Shown here piece after piece: positions 1-8,546 of a DNA stretch of 64,000 nt (within the stretch, counting starts at the first letter, position 1; each line of letters opens with the position of its first letter). The notes beneath the pieces were generated by a model, which was not told the DNA's origin, did not search any database, and saw only the letters and a program-made list of their open reading frames with translations. The position numbers and the translations under genes were made by a program. This DNA comes from Legionella micdadei (GTDB taxonomy: Bacteria; Pseudomonadota; Gammaproteobacteria; Legionellales; Legionellaceae). Location: contig NZ_LN614830.1 of the NCBI RefSeq assembly GCF_000953635.1, positions 124,001-188,000 on the forward strand. Direction: 5' to 3'.

Positions 1-489
1 GCTGCAGATGGACGAATAATTGATCAATTATCAGAAGTATTGCAACAAATTAAGAACAATCCTGATTCAAGGCGGTTAATTGTTAGTGCTTGGAATGTGG
101 GGGAACTAGACAAGATGGCATTGATGCCGTGCCATGCTTTATTTCAATTTTATGTCGCCGAAAATCGTCTCTCCTGTCAGCTTTATCAGCGCTCAGCGGA
201 TGTTTTTTTAGGGGTACCGTTTAATATTGCTTCTTATGCTTTACTCACCCACATGGTGGCGCAACAATGTGATCTTGAGGTTGGGGATTTCATTTGGACG
301 GGTGGGGATTGCCATCTGTATCTAAACCACTTGGAGCAAGCCCGTACTCAATTACAGCGCACTCCTTTCCCCCCGCCGCAGTTGATTATAAAACGCAAGC
401 CTGTGTCGTTATTCGAATATCGATATGAGGATTTTGAATTCATTAATTATCAATCCCACCCCGCGATTAAAGCGCCGATTGCAGTTTAG
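1..489 (+). CDS. thyA: Thymidylate synthase, 3' part (5' end outside window)
   Basis: Converts dUMP to dTMP with methylenetetrahydrofolate. The frame is open from base 1, so the gene begins upstream; about the last 162 residues are present. The sequence shows the dUMP-binding PDSRR segment, the active-site region with the catalytic Cys in MPCHALFQF, the QRSADVFLG and [10 protein letters not shown] motifs, the GDCHLYLNH segment and the usual C-terminal end in an IKAPIAV-type tail that closes over the substrate. Nothing looks broken. It converges on the YhhN gene, with a GC-rich inverted repeat between them. Confidence 0.97.
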   Translation, partial: AADGRIIDQLSEVLQQIKNNPDSRRLIVSAWNVGELDKMALMPCHALFQFYVAENRLSCQLYQRSADVFLGVPFNIASYALLTHMVAQQCDLEVGDFIWTGGDCHLYLNHLEQARTQLQRTPFPPPQLIIKRKPVSLFEYRYEDFEFINYQSHPAIKAPIAV

Positions 490-511
490 GCGTTATTGCA
501 TCAATACTACA

Positions 512-555
512 CCTTCCCCTCTTCCCTGCACGAAGTTTGGGGGAGGGGGATTTAA
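512..555. terminator. Possible bidirectional terminator between thyA and the YhhN gene
   Basis: An imperfect inverted repeat pairs CCCCTC (from 516) with GAGGGG (ending near 549), with a second C3/G3 block inside. It sits between two convergent genes. The T run after the stem is weak, so factor-independent termination is only probable. Confidence 0.4.
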
Positions 556-584
556 TCAAAATCAATTCAACTTCTGGAACGTAC

Positions 585-1265
585 TCAGCCTGGTGATCGA
601 TTAAGTTCAAGATTGGCTATGGTTATGTTTTTGATCACTGATGTACCTAGAACTAATAAAAATTGGGCGGAATAATAAAGGTACATCACTAAAATGGAGA
701 TCAATCGATCATTTGCAAAAATAAATTGGTTCACTGCAAAAGCTAGATCGGAAAAGAGGAATAAAAAGGCTCCGAGACTGACTATCGAGGTGTGTTGCTT
801 TACATGCAAAGCACAAAATATCATAGGGATTAGCCAGCACGTATAGACAATGACCGGTACTTTCATTTCTCCCAAATAGGGATAAATGGTGTAAAAACCG
901 ATGGTTAGAAAGATTAGGATGGCAAGGAAGGTGGGTAAACGTTTATGTTGAAAATCGGCAATTCTTAAAAACAGCAAAATGTAAGCATATTGGGCCAAAA
1001 TAAATGACAAAATGGCCAGTTGCAAGGCTAGATCGAGAGGCAAAGTGAGGGCGATATCGCCAAGTAAGGAGAAGCTGAGTGCCGCAAGCAGTAAACTTTT
1101 TACCTCTGGATTATGATTTTTTAAGCTAAATAGGATGAGAAAGACAATTGGCAGTGGTTTTAAGATGGTTGTTGCTGGATAGTCGATATAGGATAAAGAC
1201 AGAAGGTAGATGAGCATACTCAATACGGCAAGCGCCAGATTTATTTTTGAATATTGGCTTGACAT
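585..1265 (-). CDS. YhhN-family membrane protein (probable lysoplasmalogenase)
   Basis: A 226-residue polytopic membrane protein with about seven or eight hydrophobic segments and almost no loops. The early KPLPIVFLI stretch and the SFSLLGDIAL motif in the third to fourth segment are typical of YhhN/TMEM86. Members of this family hydrolyse the vinyl-ether bond of lysoplasmalogens, and a Legionella member has been characterised; substrate use here is inferred. The ATG start at 1265 has an AGGA Shine-Dalgarno sequence (SD) just upstream. It stands alone between thyA (convergent) and a divergent small gene. Confidence 0.8.
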   Translation of the reverse strand: MSSQYSKINLALAVLSMLIYLLSLSYIDYPATTILKPLPIVFLILFSLKNHNPEVKSLLLAALSFSLLGDIALTLPLDLALQLAILSFILAQYAYILLFLRIADFQHKRLPTFLAILIFLTIGFYTIYPYLGEMKVPVIVYTCWLIPMIFCALHVKQHTSIVSLGAFLFLFSDLAFAVNQFIFANDRLISILVMYLYYSAQFLLVLGTSVIKNITIANLELNRSPG

Positions 1266-1439
1266 TATGTTCCTGCTTCTAACCTAAATTACCGTTCAGG
1301 TTCCTCATTGTTTCGATGTCGTCGGGAGTTATTACCGCATAAGCCATTGAGTATACACTGCTTGTGCTTTACTTAGTATTTGTTTTTCAGAGGAAATATG
1401 TTTTAATATTGCACGCTGTGATTTCTTTGGTGTCTAATT

Positions 1440-1709
1440 ATGAAAAAATTAATCTTTCTTGTTTTTATTTCCCTGCTCATGACAACCGGGCATGCGAGTA
1501 AGTTAAGCAAATTTCTCCATAAAATGGACGAAGAAAATAGAGCCCGCGAACAACGTGAATGGCAACAAGACATGAATTTTGGCGACTTTTCATTTCGCTT
1601 GGAAAAACGTTACGTGGATGATCGGGGTCAAGAATGCCGTGACTATATTTTTAGAGCCCGAAGCAACCCTTATCGTCATGGCTTTTATACTGTATGTGAG
1701 GAGAGATAA
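1440..1709 (+). CDS. Small secreted protein of unknown function
   Basis: An 89-residue protein. Residues 1-19 form a clear signal peptide (two Lys, hydrophobic core, GHA-S cleavage site). The mature part is short and charged, with a helical Glu/Arg-rich segment (residues 30-45) and a C-terminal portion containing exactly two Cys (in QECRDY and TVCEER) that could form one disulphide. The CRDY...YTVC spacing loosely recalls the C-terminal domain of RT0821/Lpp0805-type surface antigens, but the match is too short to assign. The divergent neighbour is the YhhN gene; the convergent neighbour is the nudix hydrolase. Confidence 0.6.
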   Translation: MKKLIFLVFISLLMTTGHASKLSKFLHKMDEENRAREQREWQQDMNFGDFSFRLEKRYVDDRGQECRDYIFRARSNPYRHGFYTVCEER

Positions 1710-1756
1710 AGCCTCCTCAGCCAAGACTAAGTTTCTTAAAAAGGCCAATTGGTTGA

Positions 1757-2380
1757 CTAATCAAACAGGGTTCTATTTTCCTTAAATACCATGTCATATA
1801 AACGGAGCAGTTGTTTTTTTGTTACCCGATGGGTGGATAACGGGGGTAATTCATCAAGTCTAAAAAAATCGATCTCGGCAATTTCTAGATTTTCCATTTT
1901 TTCTCCAGAAATGATTTCGCAATGAAAAAAGCACTTATACACATGTGGCCATTGAGGGGGGTGAGCGTGTTTGAGCTTATCCCATAATGCAAGTAATCTT
2001 AATGGCGAAACATCGAAACCTGATTCCTCCTTTGTTTCTCTCACGACTGCCTCTGAGGGGGATTCATTCACGTCTGCAAAGCCTCCTGGTAAAGTCCATA
2101 AACCATCCGAGCGTTCTTTTACCAATAACAATTTGTTGTTTTGGAGAACAAATGAACGCACATCAAGTTTCGGGGTTGCATAGCTTTCCTCTAATGAAAA
2201 CAGCTGGTTGATTTCCTCATAGGAATGGGTTGAAAAACGACTGGCAAACTCGGCAGCAATTTCACGAAATCGTAAGTACCTTTGGGTATCAAATTCACTA
2301 CTGGAATAAGCAAGCCCATTTTGAGCGAGGGCTTGAATTTCTGAAATCAGTTTAAGCCAGTAAGTATCTTCTTGACTCAT
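1757..2380 (-). CDS. NUDIX hydrolase with N-terminal helical domain
   Basis: A 207-residue protein. The first ~65 residues match the small helical domain found in front of some ADP-ribose/CDP-choline type nudix hydrolases. The nudix box is complete from about residue 97: G-x5-E-x7-RETKEESGF, with the catalytic RE..EE residues. It cleaves a nucleoside diphosphate linked to another group; the true substrate cannot be read from the sequence. The ATG start overlaps the stop of the upstream dsbA gene (ATGA), so the two are translationally coupled. Confidence 0.88.
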   Translation of the reverse strand: MSQEDTYWLKLISEIQALAQNGLAYSSSEFDTQRYLRFREIAAEFASRFSTHSYEEINQLFSLEESYATPKLDVRSFVLQNNKLLLVKERSDGLWTLPGGFADVNESPSEAVVRETKEESGFDVSPLRLLALWDKLKHAHPPQWPHVYKCFFHCEIISGEKMENLEIAEIDFFRLDELPPLSTHRVTKKQLLRLYDMVFKENRTLFD

Positions 2381-3033
2381 GATTGTCTTACCCCAGATTT
2401 AATCTCATTTTTATTTGCTTTAGTAATTAAGAAATCAAGAATCTTAAGTAACCTTTCTTGCCCTTTAGCCATTTGCAAATCGGTTTTATATTGATTGGCA
2501 ATAACAAAAGCAGGTACCCCATTAACACGGTAGCGAGCCATTAACGCTGTGCCTTCATTGATTTGCATATCGATTGTCGTTGAGTTCTCAAAAGCACTTT
2601 TTGCTGTAGTCGGGTCTACGCCTTGAGCAGTGAAAAAATCGACCATCGCTTGATTAGAATTCATTGAATTGTCTTTCTCTTGGATCGTTTTAAATAAAAG
2701 AGGATTGAGTTTACTTTCTAAATTTAGGAGATGGGCGGTGTAGTACGCTTTAGCATAATAAGCCCAATCTTTATGAAATATTACAGGAACGCGTGAAAAT
2801 TGAATGGTCTCGCCTTTCTGTTTTACCCAACTTTCAAGCGCTGGTTCGATTCGGTAACACCAGGGGCAACCGTAACTAAAAAACTCAGTGACAGGAGTCT
2901 TATGATTACTGGGAGCCGGTGTCTCATTCACCCCACTAATTAACTCGTAATCTTTGCCAGCAACAAACTCTTCGGCAAAGCCCAATAAAGGTAGGAATAA
3001 AAAAATAATAGATATCACCTGTTTCAACATCAT
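2377..3033 (-). CDS. dsbA: DsbA-type thiol:disulphide oxidoreductase
   Basis: A periplasmic protein of 218 residues with a signal peptide (residues 1-20), a thioredoxin fold with an inserted helical domain, the active site CPWC (residues 56-59, in SYGCPWCY) and the cis-proline loop (NGVPAFV). It introduces disulphides into exported proteins. The active-site dipeptide is Pro-Trp instead of the common Pro-His, which should change the redox potential. It lies 110 bp downstream of the cytochrome c4 gene on the same strand, and its stop overlaps the nudix start. Confidence 0.9.
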   Translation of the reverse strand: MMLKQVISIIFLFLPLLGFAEEFVAGKDYELISGVNETPAPSNHKTPVTEFFSYGCPWCYRIEPALESWVKQKGETIQFSRVPVIFHKDWAYYAKAYYTAHLLNLESKLNPLLFKTIQEKDNSMNSNQAMVDFFTAQGVDPTTAKSAFENSTTIDMQINEGTALMARYRVNGVPAFVIANQYKTDLQMAKGQERLLKILDFLITKANKNEIKSGVRQS

Positions 3034-3143
3034 TTTGTCTCTCTTTTTAATTTAAATACTTCCAACCAGGAATATAATTAAGTCCTGATGCTAACTCGGC
3101 AAAACTCTGGGTTCTCCGTTTTGGGTTTAACCACGCGGCCGTA

Positions 3144-3743
3144 TTAATGTAAGCCTTGAATGTAATAAGCCACTGCTTCCATATCTTCCTTACTCATGCG
3201 TTCACTGATATCACGCATAATGGAATTTAAGTCATTTGTTCGTTTCCTGTCTTTAAATGCCTGTAATTGCTGAATAGTATATTCAGCATGCTGCCCAGTT
3301 AACACAGGGAACCCTGCTTGTGCATTTCCGGTACCTTTAGGACCGTGGCAGGCAATACAGGCTGTGATGTGTTTAGAAAAATCACCACCCCGATACAAGA
3401 GTTCACCCCGTTTCAAAAATTTTTCTGGCGTTTCCCCTTCTGCGATCGATTGATTAGAATAATAATTTGCTAATTCAACGATATCTTGATCGCTTAAATC
3501 GGTTAATACTGCCGCCATTGTTGCAGCATTGCGCGTAGTACCTTTTTTAAAATCATGCATCTGCTTGATAAGATAGCTCGCATGCTGCCCTGCGAGATTA
3601 GGCCATTGTGGATTACTGCTCACACCTTGCGGCCCATGGCAGGCTGCACATACAGCTGATTTTAGCGCTTCTGCTTCTAGTGTATCAGCGATACAAGTTA
3701 AAACTGTGCCGAGCAAAAAAATGGCACACAAGATTTTTTTCAT
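3144..3743 (-). CDS. Dihaem cytochrome c4
   Basis: 199 residues with an N-terminal signal peptide and two similar cytochrome c domains, each with a CXXCH haem site (CAACH at residues 32-36 and CIACH near residue 128). Each domain has a downstream Met-containing segment as expected for the sixth ligand (NAATMAAVL, NSIMRDIS). It is a periplasmic electron carrier between the bc1 complex and terminal oxidases. Together with the downstream dsbA gene it forms a small envelope redox cluster. It diverges from ysxC across 72 bp. Confidence 0.93.
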   Translation of the reverse strand: MKKILCAIFLLGTVLTCIADTLEAEALKSAVCAACHGPQGVSSNPQWPNLAGQHASYLIKQMHDFKKGTTRNAATMAAVLTDLSDQDIVELANYYSNQSIAEGETPEKFLKRGELLYRGGDFSKHITACIACHGPKGTGNAQAGFPVLTGQHAEYTIQQLQAFKDRKRTNDLNSIMRDISERMSKEDMEAVAYYIQGLH

Positions 3744-3815
3744 TCTCTTCCCGCGGTTTTATCTGATTTAATGGTACACTGCTTGTGTAAAAATCCCAAA
3801 ATGAATTTAAAGTAA

Positions 3816-4427
3816 ATGTTAATAAATCCTTATACTCGAGCTGTATTCTTGAAAAGTGCTGCGCGCGTTAGTCAATTACCTCCCGATGAAGGTTTTGAAG
3901 TGGCTTTTGCAGGGCGTTCGAATGCTGGAAAATCAAGTGCATTGAATTGCTTAACAGGGATTAAGCAATTGGCTCGCACCAGTAAAACACCTGGCCGAAC
4001 ACAGCTCATCAATCTATTTGGTATTGATGAGTCCCGTCGCCTTGTTGATTTGCCTGGTTATGGCTACGCGAAAGTTGCCCAGCACATAAAAGAAGATTGG
4101 CAGCAAAATTTAGCGCATTATTTGGAAGTGAGGCAATGCCTGCGGGGTTTAATCTTGTTGATGGATTGCCGCCATCCTTTGAAAGAACTCGATCAAATGA
4201 TGGTTGATTGGGCGATCAGGAGACAATTGCCGGTGCATATTCTTCTCACAAAGTCGGATAAATTGAGCCGTGGCGAGACGAAAAGTACGGTACTGAAAGT
4301 AAAGCAGTTTTACCAATCCATGGGTGGTCTGATTACTGTGCAAAGTTTCTCATCCTTGAAAAAAGAAGGCATTGACGGGTTGATTAGTAAGCTAAATGAG
4401 TGGTTTGCCTTAACACTTGACAGCTAG
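3816..4427 (+). CDS. ysxC: Ribosome biogenesis GTPase YsxC/EngB
   Basis: A 203-residue TRAFAC GTPase. G1 is GRSNAGKS (residues 33-40), the G2 region contains TPGRTQLIN, G3 is DLPGYGYAKV, G4 is LTKSDKL and G5 is SFSSLKKEG. The length and the GYGYA motif are diagnostic of EngB, which acts in 50S subunit assembly and is usually essential. The last 18 bases overlap the convergent nfi gene, so the two genes share their 3' ends. Confidence 0.96.
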   Translation: MLINPYTRAVFLKSAARVSQLPPDEGFEVAFAGRSNAGKSSALNCLTGIKQLARTSKTPGRTQLINLFGIDESRRLVDLPGYGYAKVAQHIKEDWQQNLAHYLEVRQCLRGLILLMDCRHPLKELDQMMVDWAIRRQLPVHILLTKSDKLSRGETKSTVLKVKQFYQSMGGLITVQSFSSLKKEGIDGLISKLNEWFALTLDS

Positions 4428-5135
4428 TTTAAATTCATCAGCCAATCGATCCGCTATCCGGGTTGTTTCAGGTATACGGTATTTGGGTGATAATCTTAAA
4501 ATCCACTCGCGCGCTGCGGCTAAAGTAATTTTGTGGCCAACTGAGATGTAAACAGGATTAACTTGCGTGCGGGTTCGTAAAACGCAACCGATGATATTTT
4601 CCTTATTATCATAAAGATAGGAAAAATCACCTCGGTTTTTGCCAGGCTGTTCGTGACGTCCATAAAGTTTTGTTTTCCCACAACCGATAGTTGGGGTGTC
4701 ATAAGTTAACCCCAAATGGCAAGCTAAACCGAAACGCCTAGGATGAGCCATACCTTGCCCATCGCAAACGATCAGATCCGGTTTGATGGCCAATTGATTA
4801 ATCGCTTTAACGAGAGAGGGAAGTTCTCTAAAAGAGAGGAAACCTGAGCGATAGGGAACTTCGATTGCACTCATTGCTTTTTTGACTTCAAGAATAGCAA
4901 GAGATTCTGCATCGAGAACCACCGCGATTGCAAATGCCCGGTTGCTTTCTAAGTCGTAAGCTATATCAAGTCCGGCAACCGTTTTTATGCGTTGTTTAAT
5001 TTCTTCCGTGCGAATTAGATTGGCCCATTCATTCTGATAGTGAATTGCTTGTTGGGTATTAAATTGGTTATCAGTAACCAAATTAGGGGGATTTATAAAA
5101 TTCATATGTTTTGAATTATCGAGAATATTAGGCAA
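4410..5135 (-). CDS. nfi: Endonuclease V (deoxyinosine 3' endonuclease)
   Basis: Cuts one phosphodiester 3' of deoxyinosine. Visible motifs are AGLDIAYD with the first metal-binding Asp, the PYRSGFLSFRE strand-separating wedge and Glu, CDGQGMAHPRR with the second Asp, and KTKLYGRH. The longest frame starts with TTG at 5135, 11 bases after the ubiX stop; an ATG lies at 5105. The TTG follows an AGG, while the ATG has no clear SD, so the start is uncertain. It is the last gene of the minus-strand run from mmsA and overlaps the 3' end of ysxC. Confidence 0.93.
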   Translation of the reverse strand: MPNILDNSKHMNFINPPNLVTDNQFNTQQAIHYQNEWANLIRTEEIKQRIKTVAGLDIAYDLESNRAFAIAVVLDAESLAILEVKKAMSAIEVPYRSGFLSFRELPSLVKAINQLAIKPDLIVCDGQGMAHPRRFGLACHLGLTYDTPTIGCGKTKLYGRHEQPGKNRGDFSYLYDNKENIIGCVLRTRTQVNPVYISVGHKITLAAAREWILRLSPKYRIPETTRIADRLADEFKLAVKC

Positions 5136-5146
5136 GTTGCCTAGGT

Positions 5147-5725
5147 TTAAGAATCTTCGCCCCAGCGGCGAACAAGGCCGAGATCAAGATCAAGTAAATC
5201 TAAAATTCTGCCCACCGTATGATTAATTATATCATCTATGGTTTGAGGATGGTTATAAAATGCCGGAACCGGAGGAGCAATGATTGCCCCCATTTCAGTG
5301 ACTGCGAGCATGTTTTTTAAATGGCCGAGATGAAGCGGTGATTCTCTAACCATTAAAATGAGGCGTTTCCTTTCTTTTAATATGACATCTGCTGCACGGG
5401 TTAATAACGTATCCGAATTACCAGAAGCAATATTGCCTAAGGTTCGCATCGAACAAGGGGCGATGATCATCCCTAATGTTTGATAGGAGCCGCTTGAGAG
5501 GCAGGCAGCAATATCGTTAATATTGTAGTGCTTATCAGCCAAATGATTAAGCTGTGACGCTGAAAGAGTTGTTTCAAAAGCGCGCGTTTGTTGGGCAGCT
5601 TTAGATACGATTAAATGCGTTTCAACCTCGCATTCTTTTAAGCATTCCAGTAGGCGAATCCCGTATATGATGCCAGAGGCACCGCTGATGCCAATAATAA
5701 TACGGGGTTTTCTCTGAATTGCCAC
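5147..5725 (-). CDS. ubiX: Flavin prenyltransferase UbiX
   Basis: A 192-residue flavoprotein that makes prenylated FMN, the cofactor of the decarboxylase UbiD in ubiquinone synthesis. Seen are the N-terminal GISGASG phosphate/flavin loop (residues 13-19), the IIAPCSMRTLGNIASG motif, RESPLHLGHL and the C-terminal RILDLL..D segment. The start is GTG at 5725, seven bases after the acs stop; a GGAT run overlapping that stop serves as SD. The placement suggests co-transcription with acs. Confidence 0.94.
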   Translation of the reverse strand: MAIQRKPRIIIGISGASGIIYGIRLLECLKECEVETHLIVSKAAQQTRAFETTLSASQLNHLADKHYNINDIAACLSSGSYQTLGMIIAPCSMRTLGNIASGNSDTLLTRAADVILKERKRLILMVRESPLHLGHLKNMLAVTEMGAIIAPPVPAFYNHPQTIDDIINHTVGRILDLLDLDLGLVRRWGEDS

Positions 5726-5731
5726 TGTGTA

Positions 5732-7624
5732 CTAATCCTCTAATTTAGATGGCGTCATTTTATTCTCTGCAATTAATTTATCAACTGCTTGTGGATTAGC
5801 TAGGGTAGATAAGTCCCCAAGCTCGCTAAGTTGAATATCCTCATTCTCAGCGATTTTACGCAAAACCCGCCGCATGATTTTACCTGAACGCGTTTTAGGT
5901 AAATCAGTCACACATTGAATGACATCAGGTTTGGCGATGCTTCCAATGGTTGTTTTGACGATATCGATTAATTCCTCTTCCAAACGCGGATTTGGGCTAC
6001 TTTCGGCCTTCAAACTAACAAAGGCATGAATTCCTTGCCCTTTCAGCGCATGAGGGATCCCAACAACAGCTGCTTCAGCAACTTGAGGATGAAGAATGAG
6101 TGCACTTTCAATTTCTGCCGTTCCTAAGCGATGTCCTGAAACGTTGATGACATCATCAATACGGCCAGTAATCCAGTAGTCACCATCCTGATCTCGGCGT
6201 GCGCCATCACCAGTTATGTAGTATCCATTGATTAAATAGGTTGCCCGATAACGTTGATGATCGCCGGCCACGGTTCTTGCCATTGATGGCCAAGGGTATT
6301 TAATCGCTAGTGCGCCTTCTCCTGCCCCTTTTATTTCATTACCTTGCCCATCGAGAAGCACTGGATAAATGCCAGGCAATGGTTTGCTGGCAGCTCCCGG
6401 TTTAGCAAATTCTAAATTTTCCTGTGGACAAATCATGATGGCGCCTGTTTCAGTTTGCCACCAAGTATCAACAATAGGGCTGCGGTTTAAACCAACTTGA
6501 TCATGATACCATTGCCACACTTCAGGATTAATTGGCTCACCTACTGTGCCTAGCAGGCGCAGCGATTTACGGGAAGTGGTTGCTAACCAATCATCCCCTT
6601 CGCGTTTGAGGGCGCGAATTGCGGTTGGTGCTGTGTAGAAAACACTTACTTCGTGTTTATCGATAACTTTCCAACAGCGTGATGGATTTGGCCAGGTTGG
6701 AATGCCAGCAAACATTAAAGTCGTAATTCCATTGCATAAAGGGCCATAAACAACATAACTGTGGCCAGTTATCCAGCCAATATCAGCAGTACACCAAAAT
6801 ACCTCATCCCCAGTGCAGCGAAAAATATGGTCATGGCTAAAAGCAACTTGAACTAAATAGCCCCCCGTGGTGTGTACAAGCCCCTTCGGTTGGCCAGTAC
6901 TGCCTGAAGTGTAGAGCACAAAAAAGGGATCTTCTGCATCCATCGGTTCAGGCGGGCAATCTGGGCTAGCTTGATCTTTTATTTCGTGCCACCAATAATC
7001 GGACTTGGGATCGAAAGGGGTAAAAGTATCGCTATTTTTCACCACTAAACAATGTATATTCAAGTTCTTGCACGCTTCATCCGCTTGTGGCTTGAGTGAA
7101 AAAAACTTACCGCCACGATGATAGCCATCCGCAGTAATCAGCAGTTTGCAAGCCGCAGCCTCCAGGCGTTGTCGCAAAGCCTTAGCGGAAAAACCAGCAA
7201 AAACCACTGTATGTACAGCGCCAATACGTGCGCAAGCAAGCATGGCAATTGCCGCCTCTGGAATCATAGGCAGATAAATACCAACACGATCCCCCTTACG
7301 AATCCCGAGCGACTTTAAGCCATTAGCGATGCGACAAACTTCTTGGTGTAGTTCTGCAAAAGTCAGCTGCGTTTGCTGATTTTCTTCATCACCTTCCCAC
7401 AGAATGGCTGGATGGTTAGCTTTATGGGGAAGATGCTTATCAATGCAATTGACACTGACATTGAGCTTACCCTCACTAAACCATCGAACGTCAGCTGTTG
7501 CTAAACTTCCCCGCAAAACGGTTTTCCAGGGTTTAAACCAACTGACATATTGTGCTGCGATCTTAGCCCAGAATTGTTCTATTGCTTCAGGATTAATTTC
7601 TTGAGCAAATCTTTCCCTGTTCAT
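5732..7624 (-). CDS. acs: Acetyl-CoA synthetase (AMP-forming)
   Basis: A 630-residue adenylate-forming ligase. It has the N-terminal ACAS domain, the P-loop-like YTSGSTGQPKG, the acetate-pocket WWQTETG motif with the Trp that limits substrate size, the TGDGARRD and TGRIDDVINVSGHR hinge motifs and the acetylatable Lys in SGKIMRR near the C-terminus. The WPSMARTVAGDHQRY segment fits Acs better than propionate-specific PrpE. It lies 7 bp downstream of mmsB, so acetate or propionate activation is coupled to valine breakdown in one transcript. Confidence 0.93.
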   Translation of the reverse strand: MNRERFAQEINPEAIEQFWAKIAAQYVSWFKPWKTVLRGSLATADVRWFSEGKLNVSVNCIDKHLPHKANHPAILWEGDEENQQTQLTFAELHQEVCRIANGLKSLGIRKGDRVGIYLPMIPEAAIAMLACARIGAVHTVVFAGFSAKALRQRLEAAACKLLITADGYHRGGKFFSLKPQADEACKNLNIHCLVVKNSDTFTPFDPKSDYWWHEIKDQASPDCPPEPMDAEDPFFVLYTSGSTGQPKGLVHTTGGYLVQVAFSHDHIFRCTGDEVFWCTADIGWITGHSYVVYGPLCNGITTLMFAGIPTWPNPSRCWKVIDKHEVSVFYTAPTAIRALKREGDDWLATTSRKSLRLLGTVGEPINPEVWQWYHDQVGLNRSPIVDTWWQTETGAIMICPQENLEFAKPGAASKPLPGIYPVLLDGQGNEIKGAGEGALAIKYPWPSMARTVAGDHQRYRATYLINGYYITGDGARRDQDGDYWITGRIDDVINVSGHRLGTAEIESALILHPQVAEAAVVGIPHALKGQGIHAFVSLKAESSPNPRLEEELIDIVKTTIGSIAKPDVIQCVTDLPKTRSGKIMRRVLRKIAENEDIQLSELGDLSTLANPQAVDKLIAENKMTPSKLED

Positions 7625-7631
7625 ACTCTAC

Positions 7632-8519
7632 CTATTCATTAGCAATGGCTTTAATAATGGCTGAAAAATCCAATTGGCCTTGTCCCGCTTCGTTAAATTG
7701 ACGGTAGGTGGCTGTGGCTAGCGCACCCATGGGGGTTTCAATGCCAGCCGCGGCAGCGGAATTTTGACTTAAATTTAGATCTTTTAGCATCATGGCTGAT
7801 GTAAACCCTGGCTGATAATTGTTATTGGCAGGGACATTAGGAAGAATCCCGGGTACTGGTACATATTTACTAATAGCCCAGCATTGGCCCGATGAGCTAT
7901 TAACTACCTCAAATAAACTTTTCTCTGATAATCCAAGGTGTTTAGCTAAAACAAATGCTTCTGAAATAGCAATCATCGAGATTCCCAAAATCATGTTATT
8001 GCAAATTTTTGCCGCTTGTCCGCTTCCTGCTGCACCGGTATGGATGATTGTTTTGCCTATCGCGGAAAGAATTGGTTTGGCTTGAGCAAACGCTTGTTCT
8101 TCTCCACCGACCATAAAAGTCAACGTAGCTGCTTGGGCACCGGCGACACCTCCAGAAACTGGTGCATCCACGACCAAAAGATCCTTCATGGCTGCTTGCC
8201 GATGTAATTCTCTACTGGTTGTTACATCGATGGAAGAACAATCGATATATAAGCTATTGGCCGCAGCATTGGCAAATAGGCCGTTGTCATTTAAACAAAC
8301 TTGACTGACTTGCTCTCCTGTTTGCAGCATCGTAATGATGACATCTTGATTTTTTGCAGCATCTGCCAAACTTAAAGCCTTTATACCGCCTGAGTTGGTA
8401 AAGGAATCAACGGCTTCTTTTTGTAAATCGAAACCAGTAACTTGGTATCCTGCTTTCACTAAATTAATAGCCATAGGCAAGCCCATGTGTCCAAGGCCTA
8501 CGAACCCTATGCGCACCAT
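7632..8519 (-). CDS. mmsB: 3-hydroxyisobutyrate dehydrogenase
   Basis: Oxidises 3-hydroxyisobutyrate to methylmalonate semialdehyde with NAD in valine catabolism. The 295-residue protein has the N-terminal Rossmann motif GFVGLGHMGLPMA, the substrate-binding DAPVSGGVAGA segment, the catalytic Lys in GQAAKICNNM and the KDLNLS motif of the beta-hydroxyacid dehydrogenase family. It lies 27 bp downstream of mmsA, whose enzyme uses its product. Confidence 0.94.
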   Translation of the reverse strand: MVRIGFVGLGHMGLPMAINLVKAGYQVTGFDLQKEAVDSFTNSGGIKALSLADAAKNQDVIITMLQTGEQVSQVCLNDNGLFANAAANSLYIDCSSIDVTTSRELHRQAAMKDLLVVDAPVSGGVAGAQAATLTFMVGGEEQAFAQAKPILSAIGKTIIHTGAAGSGQAAKICNNMILGISMIAISEAFVLAKHLGLSEKSLFEVVNSSSGQCWAISKYVPVPGILPNVPANNNYQPGFTSAMMLKDLNLSQNSAAAAGIETPMGALATATYRQFNEAGQGQLDFSAIIKAIANE

Positions 8520-8546
8520 CCTTGCTCTCCTTATCTGGATTCTGAT

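Noticed and set aside
1579..1785. 68-residue frame overlapping the small secreted gene
   Set aside because: The other frame has a signal peptide and a plausible start; this one is a shadow.
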